Source: Halomonas elongata DSM 2581 (GTDB lineage Bacteria; Pseudomonadota; Gammaproteobacteria; Pseudomonadales; Halomonadaceae). From it: DNA of 64,000 bases. Positions 17,587 through 26,423 of this stretch are shown here, piece after piece. The first letter of the stretch is position 1, and each line of letters starts with the position of its first letter. The stretch covers positions 3,968,001 through 4,032,000 of the forward strand of contig NC_014532.2 of NCBI RefSeq assembly GCF_000196875.2, given 5' to 3'. The translations under genes were made by a program, and so were the position numbers. The notes under the pieces were generated by a model, which saw nothing but the letters and a program-made list of their open reading frames with translations, ran no database searches and was not told the DNA's origin.

Positions 17587-19722
17587 ATGTTCACTATCGA
17601 TGACCTGGCCGACCGTCTCGGCGGCTACCTACCCCAGGACGAGATCCAGCAGGTCAAGCGTGCCTTCTATTATGCCGAGCAGGCACACGACGGTCAGCGC
17701 CGCCGTTCCGGCGAGCCCTATGTGACCCACCCCCTGGCGGTCGCCAACATCCTCGCCAACATGCACATGGACCATCAGAGCCTGATGGCGGCCATGCTGC
17801 ACGACGTGATCGAGGACACCGGCGTCGACAAGGAGGCCCTGGGCGAGCAGTTCGGCAAGCCGGTGGCCGAGCTCGTCGACGGCGTCTCCAAGCTGACCCA
17901 GATCACCTTCGAGGACAAGGCGGTCGCCCAGGCCGAGAACTTCCAGAAGATGGTGCTGGCGATGTCCCGGGACATCCGGGTGATCATCGTCAAGCTCGCC
18001 GACCGCCTGCACAACATGCGCACCCTGGGCGCGCTGCGTCCCGAGAAGAAGCGCCGCATCGCCCGCGAGACCCTGGAGATCTACGCTCGCGTCGCCAGCC
18101 GGCTGGGTATCAATACCATCCGTGTCGAACTCGAGGATCTCTCCTTCCAGGCGCTGCATCCAATGCGTTCCGAGCGCATCAAGCGCGCCGTGGCGAGTGC
18201 CCGGGGGCAGCGCCGCGCCTCGATTCGCCAGATACAGAACAGCCTGCAGAAGAGCCTCGACGACGAGGGCCTGAAAGGCTCGGTGGTCGGTCGCCAGAAG
18301 CACCTGTTGTCGATCTATCGCAAGATGCGCGACCAGCGGAAGTCGTTCGCCGAGATCATGGATGTCTTCGGCTTTCGCATCATCACCCAGGACGTGGATA
18401 CCTGCTACCGCATTCTCGGCGTGGTGCATAACCTCTACAAGCCGGTGCCGGGGCGCTTCAAGGACTATATCGCCATCCCCAAGGCCAATGGCTACCAGAG
18501 CCTGCACACCACCCTGTTCGGCACCGGCGGCATGCCCATCGAGGTGCAGATCCGCACCCGCGAGATGGAAGCCATGGCCAACAACGGCATCGCCGCCCAC
18601 TGGCTCTACAAGGCCGGCCAGACCGAGCACCCCATCGCCGAAGGCAGCCATGCCCGGGCCCGGGCGTGGGTCAAGGGGCTGCTCGAGATGCAGCGCCATG
18701 CCGGGGATTCGCTGGAATTCATCGAACACGTCAAGAACGATCTCTTCCCCGACGACATCTACGTGTTCACTCCCAAGGGCGACATCATGGAGCTGCCTCA
18801 GGGCGCCACGGTGATCGATTTCGCCTACAGCGTGCACACCGACATCGGCAACAGTTGCATCGCCTGTCGCATCGACCGCCATCTGGCACCGCTCTCCACG
18901 CGCCTGGAGAGCGGCCAGACCCTGGAGATCATCACCGCGCCCGGCGCACGTCCCAACCTGGCATGGCTCAATGTGGTGGTGACCGCCAAGGCCCGCTCGG
19001 CGATTCGCCACGCTCTCAAGCACCAGCAACATACCGAGGCCGTGCAGCTCGGACGACGCCTGCTCAACAAGGCGCTGGCCACCTTCGAGACCAGCCTCGA
19101 GGAATTGCCCTCCGGTCCCCTGGCGTCCCTGTTGGCCGAGAATGACCTGGCCGACGAGGAGGCATTGCTGACCTCCATCGGGCTCGGCACCCGGGTCGCC
19201 CATGTGGTCGCGCGGCGCCTCGTCGACTACCAGCACGGCGATCATGCGCCGCTCGCCGACGCCGATGACCAGCCGCAGGGTTCCATCATGATCAGTGGCG
19301 CCGAAGGCATGGTGATCAAGTTCGCGCGCTGCTGCCATCCGCTGCCCGGCGACCCGGTCATCGGCCATCTTTCGACAGGCAAGGGCATCGTCGTCCACCG
19401 GACGGAATGTCGCAATCTCGCCGAACTTCGCAACGACCCGGACAAGCTGTTCGCTCTGAACTGGTCCGACCAGACCGACGAGGACTTCCCGGTTCCGCTG
19501 CGCCTCGAGGTGGAAAGCCGCCGTGGCCTGGTGGCGGAACTGGCCAGCCTGATCACCGATGCGGACGCCAACATCGAGCGCATCGACATCGAGGAGCGCG
19601 ATGCCCGCCTGTCGATCGTCAGCCTGACCCTGGCCGTTCGCAATCGCGTGCACCTGGCACGCATCATCAAGCGACTGCGCAACCTCTCGCACGTCGGCAA
19701 GATCACCCGACTCAGCAATTGA
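17587..19722 (+). CDS. spoT: Bifunctional (p)ppGpp synthetase/hydrolase
   Basis: 711 residues with the full RSH layout: an HD hydrolase domain (LHDVIEDT near residue 76, plus KLADRLHNMRTL), a synthetase domain (RPGRFKDYIAIPKANGYQSLHTT), a TGS domain (VFTPKGDIMELPQGATVIDFAY) and a C-terminal ACT domain. The HD motif is intact, which fits a hydrolase-competent SpoT rather than RelA. It controls the stringent response. The antisense strand keeps a long open frame, which is a codon-bias artefact. Confidence 0.95.
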   Translation: MFTIDDLADRLGGYLPQDEIQQVKRAFYYAEQAHDGQRRRSGEPYVTHPLAVANILANMHMDHQSLMAAMLHDVIEDTGVDKEALGEQFGKPVAELVDGVSKLTQITFEDKAVAQAENFQKMVLAMSRDIRVIIVKLADRLHNMRTLGALRPEKKRRIARETLEIYARVASRLGINTIRVELEDLSFQALHPMRSERIKRAVASARGQRRASIRQIQNSLQKSLDDEGLKGSVVGRQKHLLSIYRKMRDQRKSFAEIMDVFGFRIITQDVDTCYRILGVVHNLYKPVPGRFKDYIAIPKANGYQSLHTTLFGTGGMPIEVQIRTREMEAMANNGIAAHWLYKAGQTEHPIAEGSHARARAWVKGLLEMQRHAGDSLEFIEHVKNDLFPDDIYVFTPKGDIMELPQGATVIDFAYSVHTDIGNSCIACRIDRHLAPLSTRLESGQTLEIITAPGARPNLAWLNVVVTAKARSAIRHALKHQQHTEAVQLGRRLLNKALATFETSLEELPSGPLASLLAENDLADEEALLTSIGLGTRVAHVVARRLVDYQHGDHAPLADADDQPQGSIMISGAEGMVIKFARCCHPLPGDPVIGHLSTGKGIVVHRTECRNLAELRNDPDKLFALNWSDQTDEDFPVPLRLEVESRRGLVAELASLITDADANIERIDIEERDARLSIVSLTLAVRNRVHLARIIKRLRNLSHVGKITRLSN

Positions 19723-19732
19723 TTCGTTTCGC

Positions 19733-19762
19733 CCTCGCCCGTCGCGGCAGCGGCGGGCGAGG
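19733..19762 (+). terminator. Hairpin after spoT
   Basis: A 9-bp perfect stem CCTCGCCCG/CGGGCGAGG (19733-19741 with 19754-19762) starts 11 bases after the stop codon; only a weak T-rich stretch follows. Confidence 0.5.
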
Positions 19763-19813
19763 TAGTCCTTTGTATTTACCGCGTTTCAACACAGCCACCA
19801 CACGGAGAACACC

Positions 19814-20203
19814 ATGAGCAACAAGGCTGTCATCAATACCGACCAGGCACCTGCCGCCATCGGCCCTTATTCCCAGGCCATCAAGGCTGGCAACACCGTC
19901 TATCTGTCCGGCCAGATCCCGCTGAATCCGGAAACCATGGAGATCGTCTCCGACGATTTCGAAGCCCAGGCGCGCCAGGTCTTCGCCAACCTCAAGGCCG
20001 TCTGCGAGGAGGCCGCCGGTGGCCTCAAGGATGTGGTCAAGCTCAACCTCTACCTGGTGGATCTGGACAACTTCGCCATCGTCAATCGCATCATGGAAGA
20101 GGTCTTCGACACGCCTTATCCGGCGCGCGCTGCCGTCGGCGTCAAGGCGCTGCCCAAGGGTAGTCAGGTCGAGGCCGAGGCGGTGTTGGTCATCGGTGAC
20201 TGA
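19814..20203 (+). CDS. ridA: Reactive intermediate/imine deaminase RidA
   Basis: 129 residues of the YjgF/YER057c/UK114 family. It begins with the canonical [20 protein letters not shown] segment, includes [17 protein letters not shown], and has the substrate-binding arginine in [14 protein letters not shown]. It hydrolyses 2-aminoacrylate and related imines released by PLP enzymes. A GGAG site lies just before ATG 19814. The spoT-ridA order matches Pseudomonas. Confidence 0.95.
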   Translation: MSNKAVINTDQAPAAIGPYSQAIKAGNTVYLSGQIPLNPETMEIVSDDFEAQARQVFANLKAVCEEAAGGLKDVVKLNLYLVDLDNFAIVNRIMEEVFDTPYPARAAVGVKALPKGSQVEAEAVLVIGD

Positions 20204-20235
20204 GGAAAGGCGGATTCATTGCTGCGCTCGGCATC

Positions 20236-20310
20236 CTGGTCGCCGGCGGTACTCAACATCCTCATTTACTGACGTGTAAATTCCGGTGTTTGCGTTCCGG
20301 CGGCGACCAG
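20236..20310. repeat. Long-range inverted repeat between ridA and thpR
   Basis: CTGGTCGCCG (20236-20245) is repeated inverted as CGGCGACCAG (20301-20310), 55 bases apart. It could form a stem in RNA, but no further support is seen. Confidence 0.3.
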
Positions 20311-20369
20311 CCTCCCATCGCTCGCGACATGAATCCACACTTTCCTTTGAGCCATAACGGCTTGAATTT

Positions 20370-20879
20370 ATGAGGCTCTTCCTAGCCCTGGTTCCGCCGC
20401 CGGCGCTCCGGCGACGGTTCGGCGAACTCGCCGACACCGCCCACGCCCACTGCAGCGGGCGGCGCGTTCCCGATGACAACCTGCACCTCACCCTGGCTTT
20501 TCTCGGCGAGCAGCCCGAGCGGCGGGCCGAGCAGCTCGCCGACTGGCTGAGCGGTATCCGCGTTGCCCCAGGGCAATGGCGGCTCGATCGTTGGGGACAC
20601 TTCGCCGGACCGGGCATCGTGTGGATCGGCGGTGAACCGGAAAGCGAGTTGGTGCAGCTTCAGCAGTCGCTGCGGGAAGAGCTGGAAGACATCGGCATCG
20701 CCTCCCAGCCCAGGCGCTTCACGCCGCACGTCACCCTGCTGAGGCGTGCCGAACAGCCGCCCGAACCGTCACTGCCCGACTTCGCCGAGGACTGGTCTTA
20801 TACGCGGGCGGCACTGGTGCTCTCGGAACCCACCGGCCAGGGGAGCCGTTACACGCCCCTGGCCTGGTCCCGAGTGTAA
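20370..20879 (+). CDS. thpR: RNA 2',3'-cyclic phosphodiesterase
   Basis: 169 residues of the LigT/2H phosphoesterase family. Two HxT/S motifs form the active site: HLTLAFLGE near residue 38 and HVTLLRRA near residue 121. It opens 2',3'-cyclic phosphates to 2'-phosphates and can ligate tRNA halves in vitro. The start lacks a strong ribosome binding site. Convergent with the following epimerase gene, with only eight bases between. Confidence 0.88.
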   Translation: MRLFLALVPPPALRRRFGELADTAHAHCSGRRVPDDNLHLTLAFLGEQPERRAEQLADWLSGIRVAPGQWRLDRWGHFAGPGIVWIGGEPESELVQLQQSLREELEDIGIASQPRRFTPHVTLLRRAEQPPEPSLPDFAEDWSYTRAALVLSEPTGQGSRYTPLAWSRV

Positions 20880-20887
20880 AACCGGGG

Positions 20888-21766
20888 TCAGCCCATGGCC
20901 GGATCCGGCAAGTGGCCACCCGCGCGCAGCACCTGGGCGTAACCTTCCCGATAACTGGGGTAGCGGAAGCGATAGCCACTCTCGAGCAGGCGGGTATTGT
21001 CACAGCGCTTGCTGGCACGCCGCCGCAGCGGCGATTGGATGGTCTCGCTGGATTCGACCTTGAGCTGCTTGGCCAGCCAGGTCATCACTTCATGGATGGG
21101 CGCAGGCTCGCAGTCACTGGCGAGATACAGATCGTGCAGCGTCTCTCCGGCCAGGGCACGTTCGATCAGGTGGGCCAGTACGCCGGCACAGTCATCGCGA
21201 TGGATGCGATTGGAATACATGGTCGGAGTGGCGGCGGCGATACGGCCTTCTCCGACCTGGCGGATCAGGCGGTCGCGGCCTGGCCCGTAGATTCCCGAGA
21301 AGCGCACCACACTGCCGGGCAGCCGATGCTCGACCAGGGCCTGTTCGGCCTCGCGCATCAGCGTCCCGGAAAAGCCCCTGGGCTCGGTCGGGCTCTCTTC
21401 ATCGACGACCTCGCCGTCCTGCTGGGCATAGACACTGGTGGAAGAGACGAAGAAGACATGACGAGGTGCCCGCTTGCGTTCGGCGAACTCGGCGAGCACC
21501 GCCTTCAGGCCATCCGGGTAGGCGGCGCGGTAGGCGTCTTCCTCGAAGCGATCGGCGCTGACCACATAGACCAGGATATCGGCATCCGGCAGCGCGGCCA
21601 GGGCCTCGGCATCACCGAGATCCGCCGAGACACCCTCGATGGCCGTACCGGCCAGCTCACGGGCGTCCCGACGCACGCCGACGACCCGATGACCGACCCC
21701 GTGAAGCTCCTTTCCCAGGACCGTACCGATGTCGCCGCAACCAAGAATAAGCGTTGTCTTCTTCAC
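20888..21766 (-). CDS. YeeZ-like NAD(P)-dependent epimerase/dehydratase
   Basis: 292 residues of the atypical SDR (YeeZ-like) group. N-terminal Rossmann motif LILGCGDIGTVLG; SSTSVYAQQDGEVVDE and VVRFSGIYGPGRD match the YeeZ/epimerase core. The usual YxxxK catalytic pair is not obvious, as in other YeeZ-type proteins. I chose GTG 21766 because it puts the Rossmann strand at the N-terminus and follows a GGGGGCGAAG ribosome site; a longer frame opens at 21829. Substrate unknown. Divergent from oxyR. Confidence 0.82.
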   Translation of the reverse strand: MKKTTLILGCGDIGTVLGKELHGVGHRVVGVRRDARELAGTAIEGVSADLGDAEALAALPDADILVYVVSADRFEEDAYRAAYPDGLKAVLAEFAERKRAPRHVFFVSSTSVYAQQDGEVVDEESPTEPRGFSGTLMREAEQALVEHRLPGSVVRFSGIYGPGRDRLIRQVGEGRIAAATPTMYSNRIHRDDCAGVLAHLIERALAGETLHDLYLASDCEPAPIHEVMTWLAKQLKVESSETIQSPLRRRASKRCDNTRLLESGYRFRYPSYREGYAQVLRAGGHLPDPAMG

Positions 21767-21859
21767 CTTTGCTTCGCCCCCTGATAAAAAGTCCCTATCA
21801 TATGAGCATACCCTAACGGCGGGACCCACTACGTATATGAGAGGATGCCCGGCACCACA

Positions 21860-22771
21860 ATGACTCTAACAGAACTCCGTTATATCGTAACCTTGGCCCA
21901 GGAGCGCCACTTCGGGCGCGCCGCCGAGCATTGCTTCGTTTCCCAGCCGACCCTGTCTGTCGCGGTGAAGAAGCTCGAGGAAGAGCTCGGTGTGGCGCTC
22001 TTCGAGCGCTCCAAATCGACCGTTCAGGTCACGCCGCTGGGCGAACGCATCGTCGAACAGGCCCAGCGCGTGCTCGAGCAGAGCAGCGTGATCAAGGAAC
22101 TGGCCACCGCCGGTCGCGATCAACTGGCCAGTCCCTTGCGCATCGGTGCCATCTATACCATCGGCCCCTATCTGTTTCCGTACCTGGTGCCGGAGCTGAG
22201 CCGACAGGCGCCGCAGATGCCTCTCTACATCGAGGAAGGCTTCACCGGTGAGCTGCGTCGCAAGCTGCGCAGCGGTGAGCTCGACGCCATCATCGTGGCG
22301 TTGCCCTTCACCGAGACCGATGTGGTGACCAAGCCGCTCTACGAAGAGGCCTTCGAGGTGCTGATGCCCGCCGACCATCCCTGGGCGGAGCGCGACAGCA
22401 TTGCCAAGGAGGACCTGCTCCAGGAACGCCTGCTGCTGCTCGGCGAGGGCCACTGCTTCCGCGACCAGATTCTCGAGGCCTGTCCGGCCATCAGCCACAA
22501 GCTCAACAGCCCCAACAATACCCTGACCGCCGAAGGTGGCTCACTGGAGACCATTCGCCACATGGTCGCCTCGCGGCTGGGTATCACGGTGCTGCCCAGC
22601 TCGGCCATCGGCAGTCACTATGAGCAAGGGTTGTTGACCAGCCTGCCCTTCACGCCGCCGTCGCCGGGACGCACCGTGGCCATTGCCTGGCGTGCCAGTT
22701 TCCCGCGGCCCCAGGCCATCGACGCGGTGACCAACGCCATCGCGAGCCATCGAGCGCAAGAATCGGCATGA
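21860..22771 (+). CDS. oxyR: Hydrogen peroxide-sensing LysR regulator OxyR
   Basis: 303 residues. N-terminal winged helix with FGRAAEHCFVSQPTLSVAVKKLEEELGVALFER, then a LysR effector domain. From ATG 21860 the redox cysteines fall at Cys199 and Cys208 in GEGHCFRDQILEAC, the same numbering as E. coli OxyR, which supports this start over an in-frame ATG at 21845. Oxidation of the pair by peroxide turns the protein into an activator of antioxidant genes. It overlaps recG by four bases, and oxyR-recG is also linked in Pseudomonas. Confidence 0.93.
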   Translation: MTLTELRYIVTLAQERHFGRAAEHCFVSQPTLSVAVKKLEEELGVALFERSKSTVQVTPLGERIVEQAQRVLEQSSVIKELATAGRDQLASPLRIGAIYTIGPYLFPYLVPELSRQAPQMPLYIEEGFTGELRRKLRSGELDAIIVALPFTETDVVTKPLYEEAFEVLMPADHPWAERDSIAKEDLLQERLLLLGEGHCFRDQILEACPAISHKLNSPNNTLTAEGGSLETIRHMVASRLGITVLPSSAIGSHYEQGLLTSLPFTPPSPGRTVAIAWRASFPRPQAIDAVTNAIASHRAQESA

Positions 22772-24849
22772 GCGAACTCGACGCCCCCGTCACGAACCTC
22801 AAGGGCGTCGGCGAAGCGCTGGCACTGAAACTGGCCCGCTTGCGGATCGAGAGCGTGGCCGATCTGCTGTTTCACCTGCCGCTGCGCTACCAGGACCGCA
22901 CCCGGGTGACCCCCATCGCCACCCTGCGCGCCGGTGGCGAGGCGGTCGTGGAAGGCGAGGTGGCCGCCGCCGAGGTGGTTCGGGGGCGCCGCCGCAGCCT
23001 GCTGGTGCGCCTGCGCGATGGCTCCGGCATCCTCAGCCTGCGCTTCTTCCACTTCTCCCCGGCCCAGCAGCAGCAGTTCCGCGCCGGCATCCGGGTGCGC
23101 GCCTTTGGCGAGGCCCGCGCCGGAGCTACGGGGCTGGAGATCTATCATCCGGAATATCGCTTGCTCAACGATGCCACCGCTCCGGTGGAAGATCACCTGA
23201 CGCCCATCTACCCCACCACCGAGGGGCTGCATCAGACCCGGCTGCGCGCCCTGATCGGCCAGGCGCTGGCCCGCCTCGACGCCGCGCCCGACGAGTTGCC
23301 GGAATGGCTGCCGGACACCCTGCGCCAGCGTTTCGCGCTTCCTGCGTTGCACGAATGCCTGCAGACTCTGCATCGTCCGCCGCCGGATGCCGATCCCCAG
23401 GCATTAGCCGAAGGTCAGCACCCCGCCACTCGTCGCCTGGCCCTGGAGGAACTGCTCGCCCATCAGTTGAGTCTGCGCGAGGTGCGCCTGCGCATCCAGC
23501 GTGACGGCGCCCCTTCGCTGCCCGACGGACGCGGTCTCCAGGCACGCTTTCTCACCCAGCTTCCCTTCTCGTTGACCGGCGCCCAGCGCCGCGTCCTCGA
23601 CGAGATCCGGGCCGACCTGGCCGGCGAAATGCCCATGCTGCGGCTGGTGCAGGGCGACGTGGGCTCGGGCAAGACGGTGGTGGCCGCCATGGCGGCGCTG
23701 TCGGCCATCGCCGGCGGCTGCCAGGCGGCCATCATGGCACCCACCGAGATTCTCGCCGAGCAGCACTACCGCGCCTTTCGGGCCTGGTTCGAGCCCCTCG
23801 GCATCGACGTTGCCTGGCTGGCCGGCAAACTCAAGGGCAAGGCACGACTCGACACCAAGGCAGCGATTCACGATGGCCGGGCACAGATGGTGGTCGGCAC
23901 CCACGCGCTCTTCCAGGGAGATGTGCACTTCCAGCGCCTGGGACTGGCCATCGTCGACGAACAGCATCGCTTCGGGGTCCACCAGCGCCTGGCACTGCGC
24001 GAGAAGGGCGAAGCCGGCGGGTTCACGCCGCACCAGCTGGTCATGACCGCGACCCCCATCCCGCGCACTCTGGCGATGAGCGCCTACGCCGACCTGGATG
24101 TCTCGGTGATCGACGAACTGCCCCCCGGACGCACCCCGGTGAAGACCGCGGTGGTGCCGGACGAACGCCGTCCGGAGGTGGTCGAGCGGATTCGCCACGC
24201 CTGCGCCGAGGGGCGCCAAGCCTACTGGGTCTGCACCCTGATCGAGGAATCCGAGGCATTGCAGTGCCAGGCCGCTGAAGCGACCCGCGACGAACTGGTC
24301 GAAGCGCTGCCGGGTCTGAACATCGGCCTGGTGCATGGTCGCATGAAGGCCAGCGAAAAGGCCGAGGTCATGGAAGCCTTCAAGGAAGGCGAGCTGGACC
24401 TGCTGGTGGCTACAACCGTGATCGAGGTCGGTGTCGATGTGCCCAATGCCAGCCTGATGATCATCGAGAATCCCGAACGGCTGGGCCTGTCACAGCTTCA
24501 CCAGCTGCGCGGCCGGGTCGGCCGGGGCTCCACCGAGAGCTACTGCCTGCTGCTCTATCATCCGCCGCTCTCCGACACCTCGCGACAGCGTCTGACGGTA
24601 ATGCGCGAGACCACCGACGGCTTCCGCATCGCCGAGCGCGACCTGGAGATTCGCGGACCCGGCGAGGTACTCGGTACCCGCCAGACCGGCCTGGCACAGA
24701 TGAAGATCGCCGATCTGGAGCGCGACGCCGACTTGCTGCCGCACGTCTCGCCCCTGGCCGAGGCTCTGCTGGCCACTCACCCGGAAGCCAGCCAACCACT
24801 GATCCGCCGCTGGCTCGGCGAGACTGCCGACCGTTATGGGCAGGTCTAG
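22768..24849 (+). CDS. recG: ATP-dependent DNA helicase RecG
   Basis: 693 residues, typical length. The N-terminal wedge (OB-fold) domain contains RYQDRTRVTPIATLRAG; helicase motifs include Walker A GDVGSGKTVVA, motif II DEQHRFG, motif III TATPIPRTLAM and motif VI QLRGRVGRG. RecG reverses stalled forks and resolves R-loops and branched DNA. ATG 22768 overlaps the oxyR stop, so the two are translationally coupled and share regulation. Confidence 0.96.
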   Translation: MSELDAPVTNLKGVGEALALKLARLRIESVADLLFHLPLRYQDRTRVTPIATLRAGGEAVVEGEVAAAEVVRGRRRSLLVRLRDGSGILSLRFFHFSPAQQQQFRAGIRVRAFGEARAGATGLEIYHPEYRLLNDATAPVEDHLTPIYPTTEGLHQTRLRALIGQALARLDAAPDELPEWLPDTLRQRFALPALHECLQTLHRPPPDADPQALAEGQHPATRRLALEELLAHQLSLREVRLRIQRDGAPSLPDGRGLQARFLTQLPFSLTGAQRRVLDEIRADLAGEMPMLRLVQGDVGSGKTVVAAMAALSAIAGGCQAAIMAPTEILAEQHYRAFRAWFEPLGIDVAWLAGKLKGKARLDTKAAIHDGRAQMVVGTHALFQGDVHFQRLGLAIVDEQHRFGVHQRLALREKGEAGGFTPHQLVMTATPIPRTLAMSAYADLDVSVIDELPPGRTPVKTAVVPDERRPEVVERIRHACAEGRQAYWVCTLIEESEALQCQAAEATRDELVEALPGLNIGLVHGRMKASEKAEVMEAFKEGELDLLVATTVIEVGVDVPNASLMIIENPERLGLSQLHQLRGRVGRGSTESYCLLLYHPPLSDTSRQRLTVMRETTDGFRIAERDLEIRGPGEVLGTRQTGLAQMKIADLERDADLLPHVSPLAEALLATHPEASQPLIRRWLGETADRYGQV

Positions 24850-24868
24850 GCGAGATGCAACTCGCCTA
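24847..24868 (+). terminator. Hairpin overlapping the recG stop codon
   Basis: TAGGCGAG/CTCGCCTA, an 8-bp perfect stem with a six-base loop, includes the recG TAG. No T tract follows, so termination is uncertain. Confidence 0.4.
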
Positions 24869-24999
24869 CCCTGCATTCGCCTTGCAGGAAGCTCTGAAAT
24901 CAACCTGCTAAAAGACCTGACCTTCGCTCGCCGACTTTTCAGAAAACGCCTAATGGTGATCAAACCAATTGATGGTTTCGCTATACGGAGTTAGGAGAC

Positions 25000-25083
25000 A
25001 TGCAGAAGTCTCTCGGACCGGTAACTGAAAAACCGGTGACTGAAAAATCGACGTCCTATTTCGAAAACCAGCCTATGGCATAG
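25000..25083 (+). CDS. Possible 27-residue peptide
   Basis: A short frame MQKSLGPVTEKPVTEKSTSY... runs from ATG 25000 to TAG 25083. Support is a good ribosome site (TTAGGAGAC) directly before the ATG and an internal PVTEK repeat. It overlaps the tail of the convergent ankyrin gene by 11 bases. It may well be chance; no homologue is recognised. Confidence 0.25.
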   Translation: MQKSLGPVTEKPVTEKSTSYFENQPMA

Positions 25084-25819
25084 ACCACTTTCCTGGCTCT
25101 TGAACCTTATAGATCAGCACCGGTTCATCATAAGGGCTCACTCCCTTTCCTCCTGTGGCGCGAAACATGAAATCCACGCATTCCCGATCCTTCCCATACT
25201 GGCCATACTCCTCTTGCGTCAGGGTCGCAATATGCACATAGTTAGCACGAAACAAGGGAGCAACCGAATACTCAAACCCATGCCTTTTCAAAAAATCTGT
25301 AGCATATCCAGGATTGTTACCTTTATCACAAACTCCCATTATATAGGCTTCAGCAAGCGACACCCCAGTGTTACTTATCGGTGTTTCATGATTCAGGCTT
25401 GCTCCTTGCCGAATCAAATATAGTACGATCTTCAATCGTTTCTCAATTTCCTCCTTGCTGTGTGGCCTCAAAGTTCCAGGCATTGCTTTATACAGCGCGC
25501 TGCCATGTGCTATATCGGGATCTGCACCATTTTTCACAAGCTCTTTCACGAGCTCGTAATCACCTTCCCCCGCAGCAATTCCCAGTAGAGTGAAATCGCC
25601 ATCAACTACTTTATTAACGAAACCTTGATGAGACTCGATAATATCTCTCAATAGTTTTTTATCACCATCTCTCACAGCATTTCCAGCCTCCTTCCATTCA
25701 AAGGACGCTTGATGACCCTCCACATCCGGCTCCGATTCCACCACATCGGCCAATGCCATAGAAGAAAGCATTATTCCTACACAACCCAAAACCATTCTTA
25801 GATAAACGACTGACCTCAT
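25073..25819 (-). CDS. Secreted ankyrin-repeat protein
   Basis: 248 residues. A signal peptide (VVYLRMVLGCVGIMLSSMALA, cleavage near residue 25) precedes two to three ankyrin repeats: DGDFTLLGIAAGEGDYELVKELVKNGADPD and HSKEEIEKRLKIVLYLIRQGASLNHE are the clearest. The protein is likely periplasmic. The C-terminal 80 residues show no recognised domain. The gene and its neighbour are AT-rich against the surrounding chromosome, which points to recent transfer. Ankyrin proteins of this kind are often accessory or immunity factors, but no partner effector is visible. Confidence 0.75.
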   Translation of the reverse strand: MRSVVYLRMVLGCVGIMLSSMALADVVESEPDVEGHQASFEWKEAGNAVRDGDKKLLRDIIESHQGFVNKVVDGDFTLLGIAAGEGDYELVKELVKNGADPDIAHGSALYKAMPGTLRPHSKEEIEKRLKIVLYLIRQGASLNHETPISNTGVSLAEAYIMGVCDKGNNPGYATDFLKRHGFEYSVAPLFRANYVHIATLTQEEYGQYGKDRECVDFMFRATGGKGVSPYDEPVLIYKVQEPGKWSMP

Positions 25820-25927
25820 AAATTACCTTGTTAATCAAGACTCTCAATCATCGGAAAAATCAACCCACCTAATACTCAAGAACCCCCACCAAAAAATTCA
25901 TTAAAACAAATACCGAAACTTAATTTA

Positions 25928-26278
25928 CTAGAGACTTTTCAGAACATAAGCCATTATCACAATGGAAAAAAGCGCAGGCACGCCCCCTAGAAAAAACATT
26001 GCTGCAACATTTTCCCGGATATTCCCAAAGGGTCTCCAGAAAAATGTGGAACATCCCAGAACCATAACAACGACACCCACGAGATATAGCCACCATGAAG
26101 CATTCTCCGGGTGTACTGAGACTTCCTTGTCTAAGCTTCCATAAACGCTTTCAGGTGGAAGCTGGGTGATCGTGATGTCATTGATCATCGCCACGACTAA
26201 AGCAAACTGGAAGATGGTAAGCAATGTCACTCCCGGCCATCCGGTAGTAGAACGCTTCCATATCCTTTTTACCGGCAT
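25928..26278 (-). CDS. Small membrane protein of unknown function
   Basis: 116 residues with three hydrophobic segments: VTLLTIFQFALVVAMI, WWLYLVGVVVMVLGC and AAMFFLGGVPALFSIVIMAYVL. I chose ATG 26278 because AAGGGATTG precedes it; the frame continues to 26332. A periplasmic or cytosolic loop lies between segments 1 and 2. AT-rich like the neighbouring ankyrin gene and in the same direction, so the two may have arrived together. No family is recognised. Confidence 0.6.
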   Translation of the reverse strand: MPVKRIWKRSTTGWPGVTLLTIFQFALVVAMINDITITQLPPESVYGSLDKEVSVHPENASWWLYLVGVVVMVLGCSTFFWRPFGNIRENVAAMFFLGGVPALFSIVIMAYVLKSL

Positions 26279-26423
26279 TTTCAATCCCTTAGGACAGGCA
26301 TCCGTAGTACGCAGCCGTGTCCGACGCATCATTCATGGCCTTCCCCAAGTGAGTATGATGCACTCCTTAATGATAGAAATAGTACATCAGGCACACATGA
26401 TGTAAGAGATTCACCCTCCTGAC

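Noticed and set aside
17629..19692. 687-codon open frame antisense to spoT
   Set aside because: Its product has no recognisable family and lies exactly opposite the RSH domains of spoT; GC-rich codon bias leaves antisense frames open.
21782..21800. TGATA...TATCA palindrome as an OxyR site before oxyR
   Set aside because: Arms and spacing do not fit the ATAG-N7-CTAT pattern closely enough.
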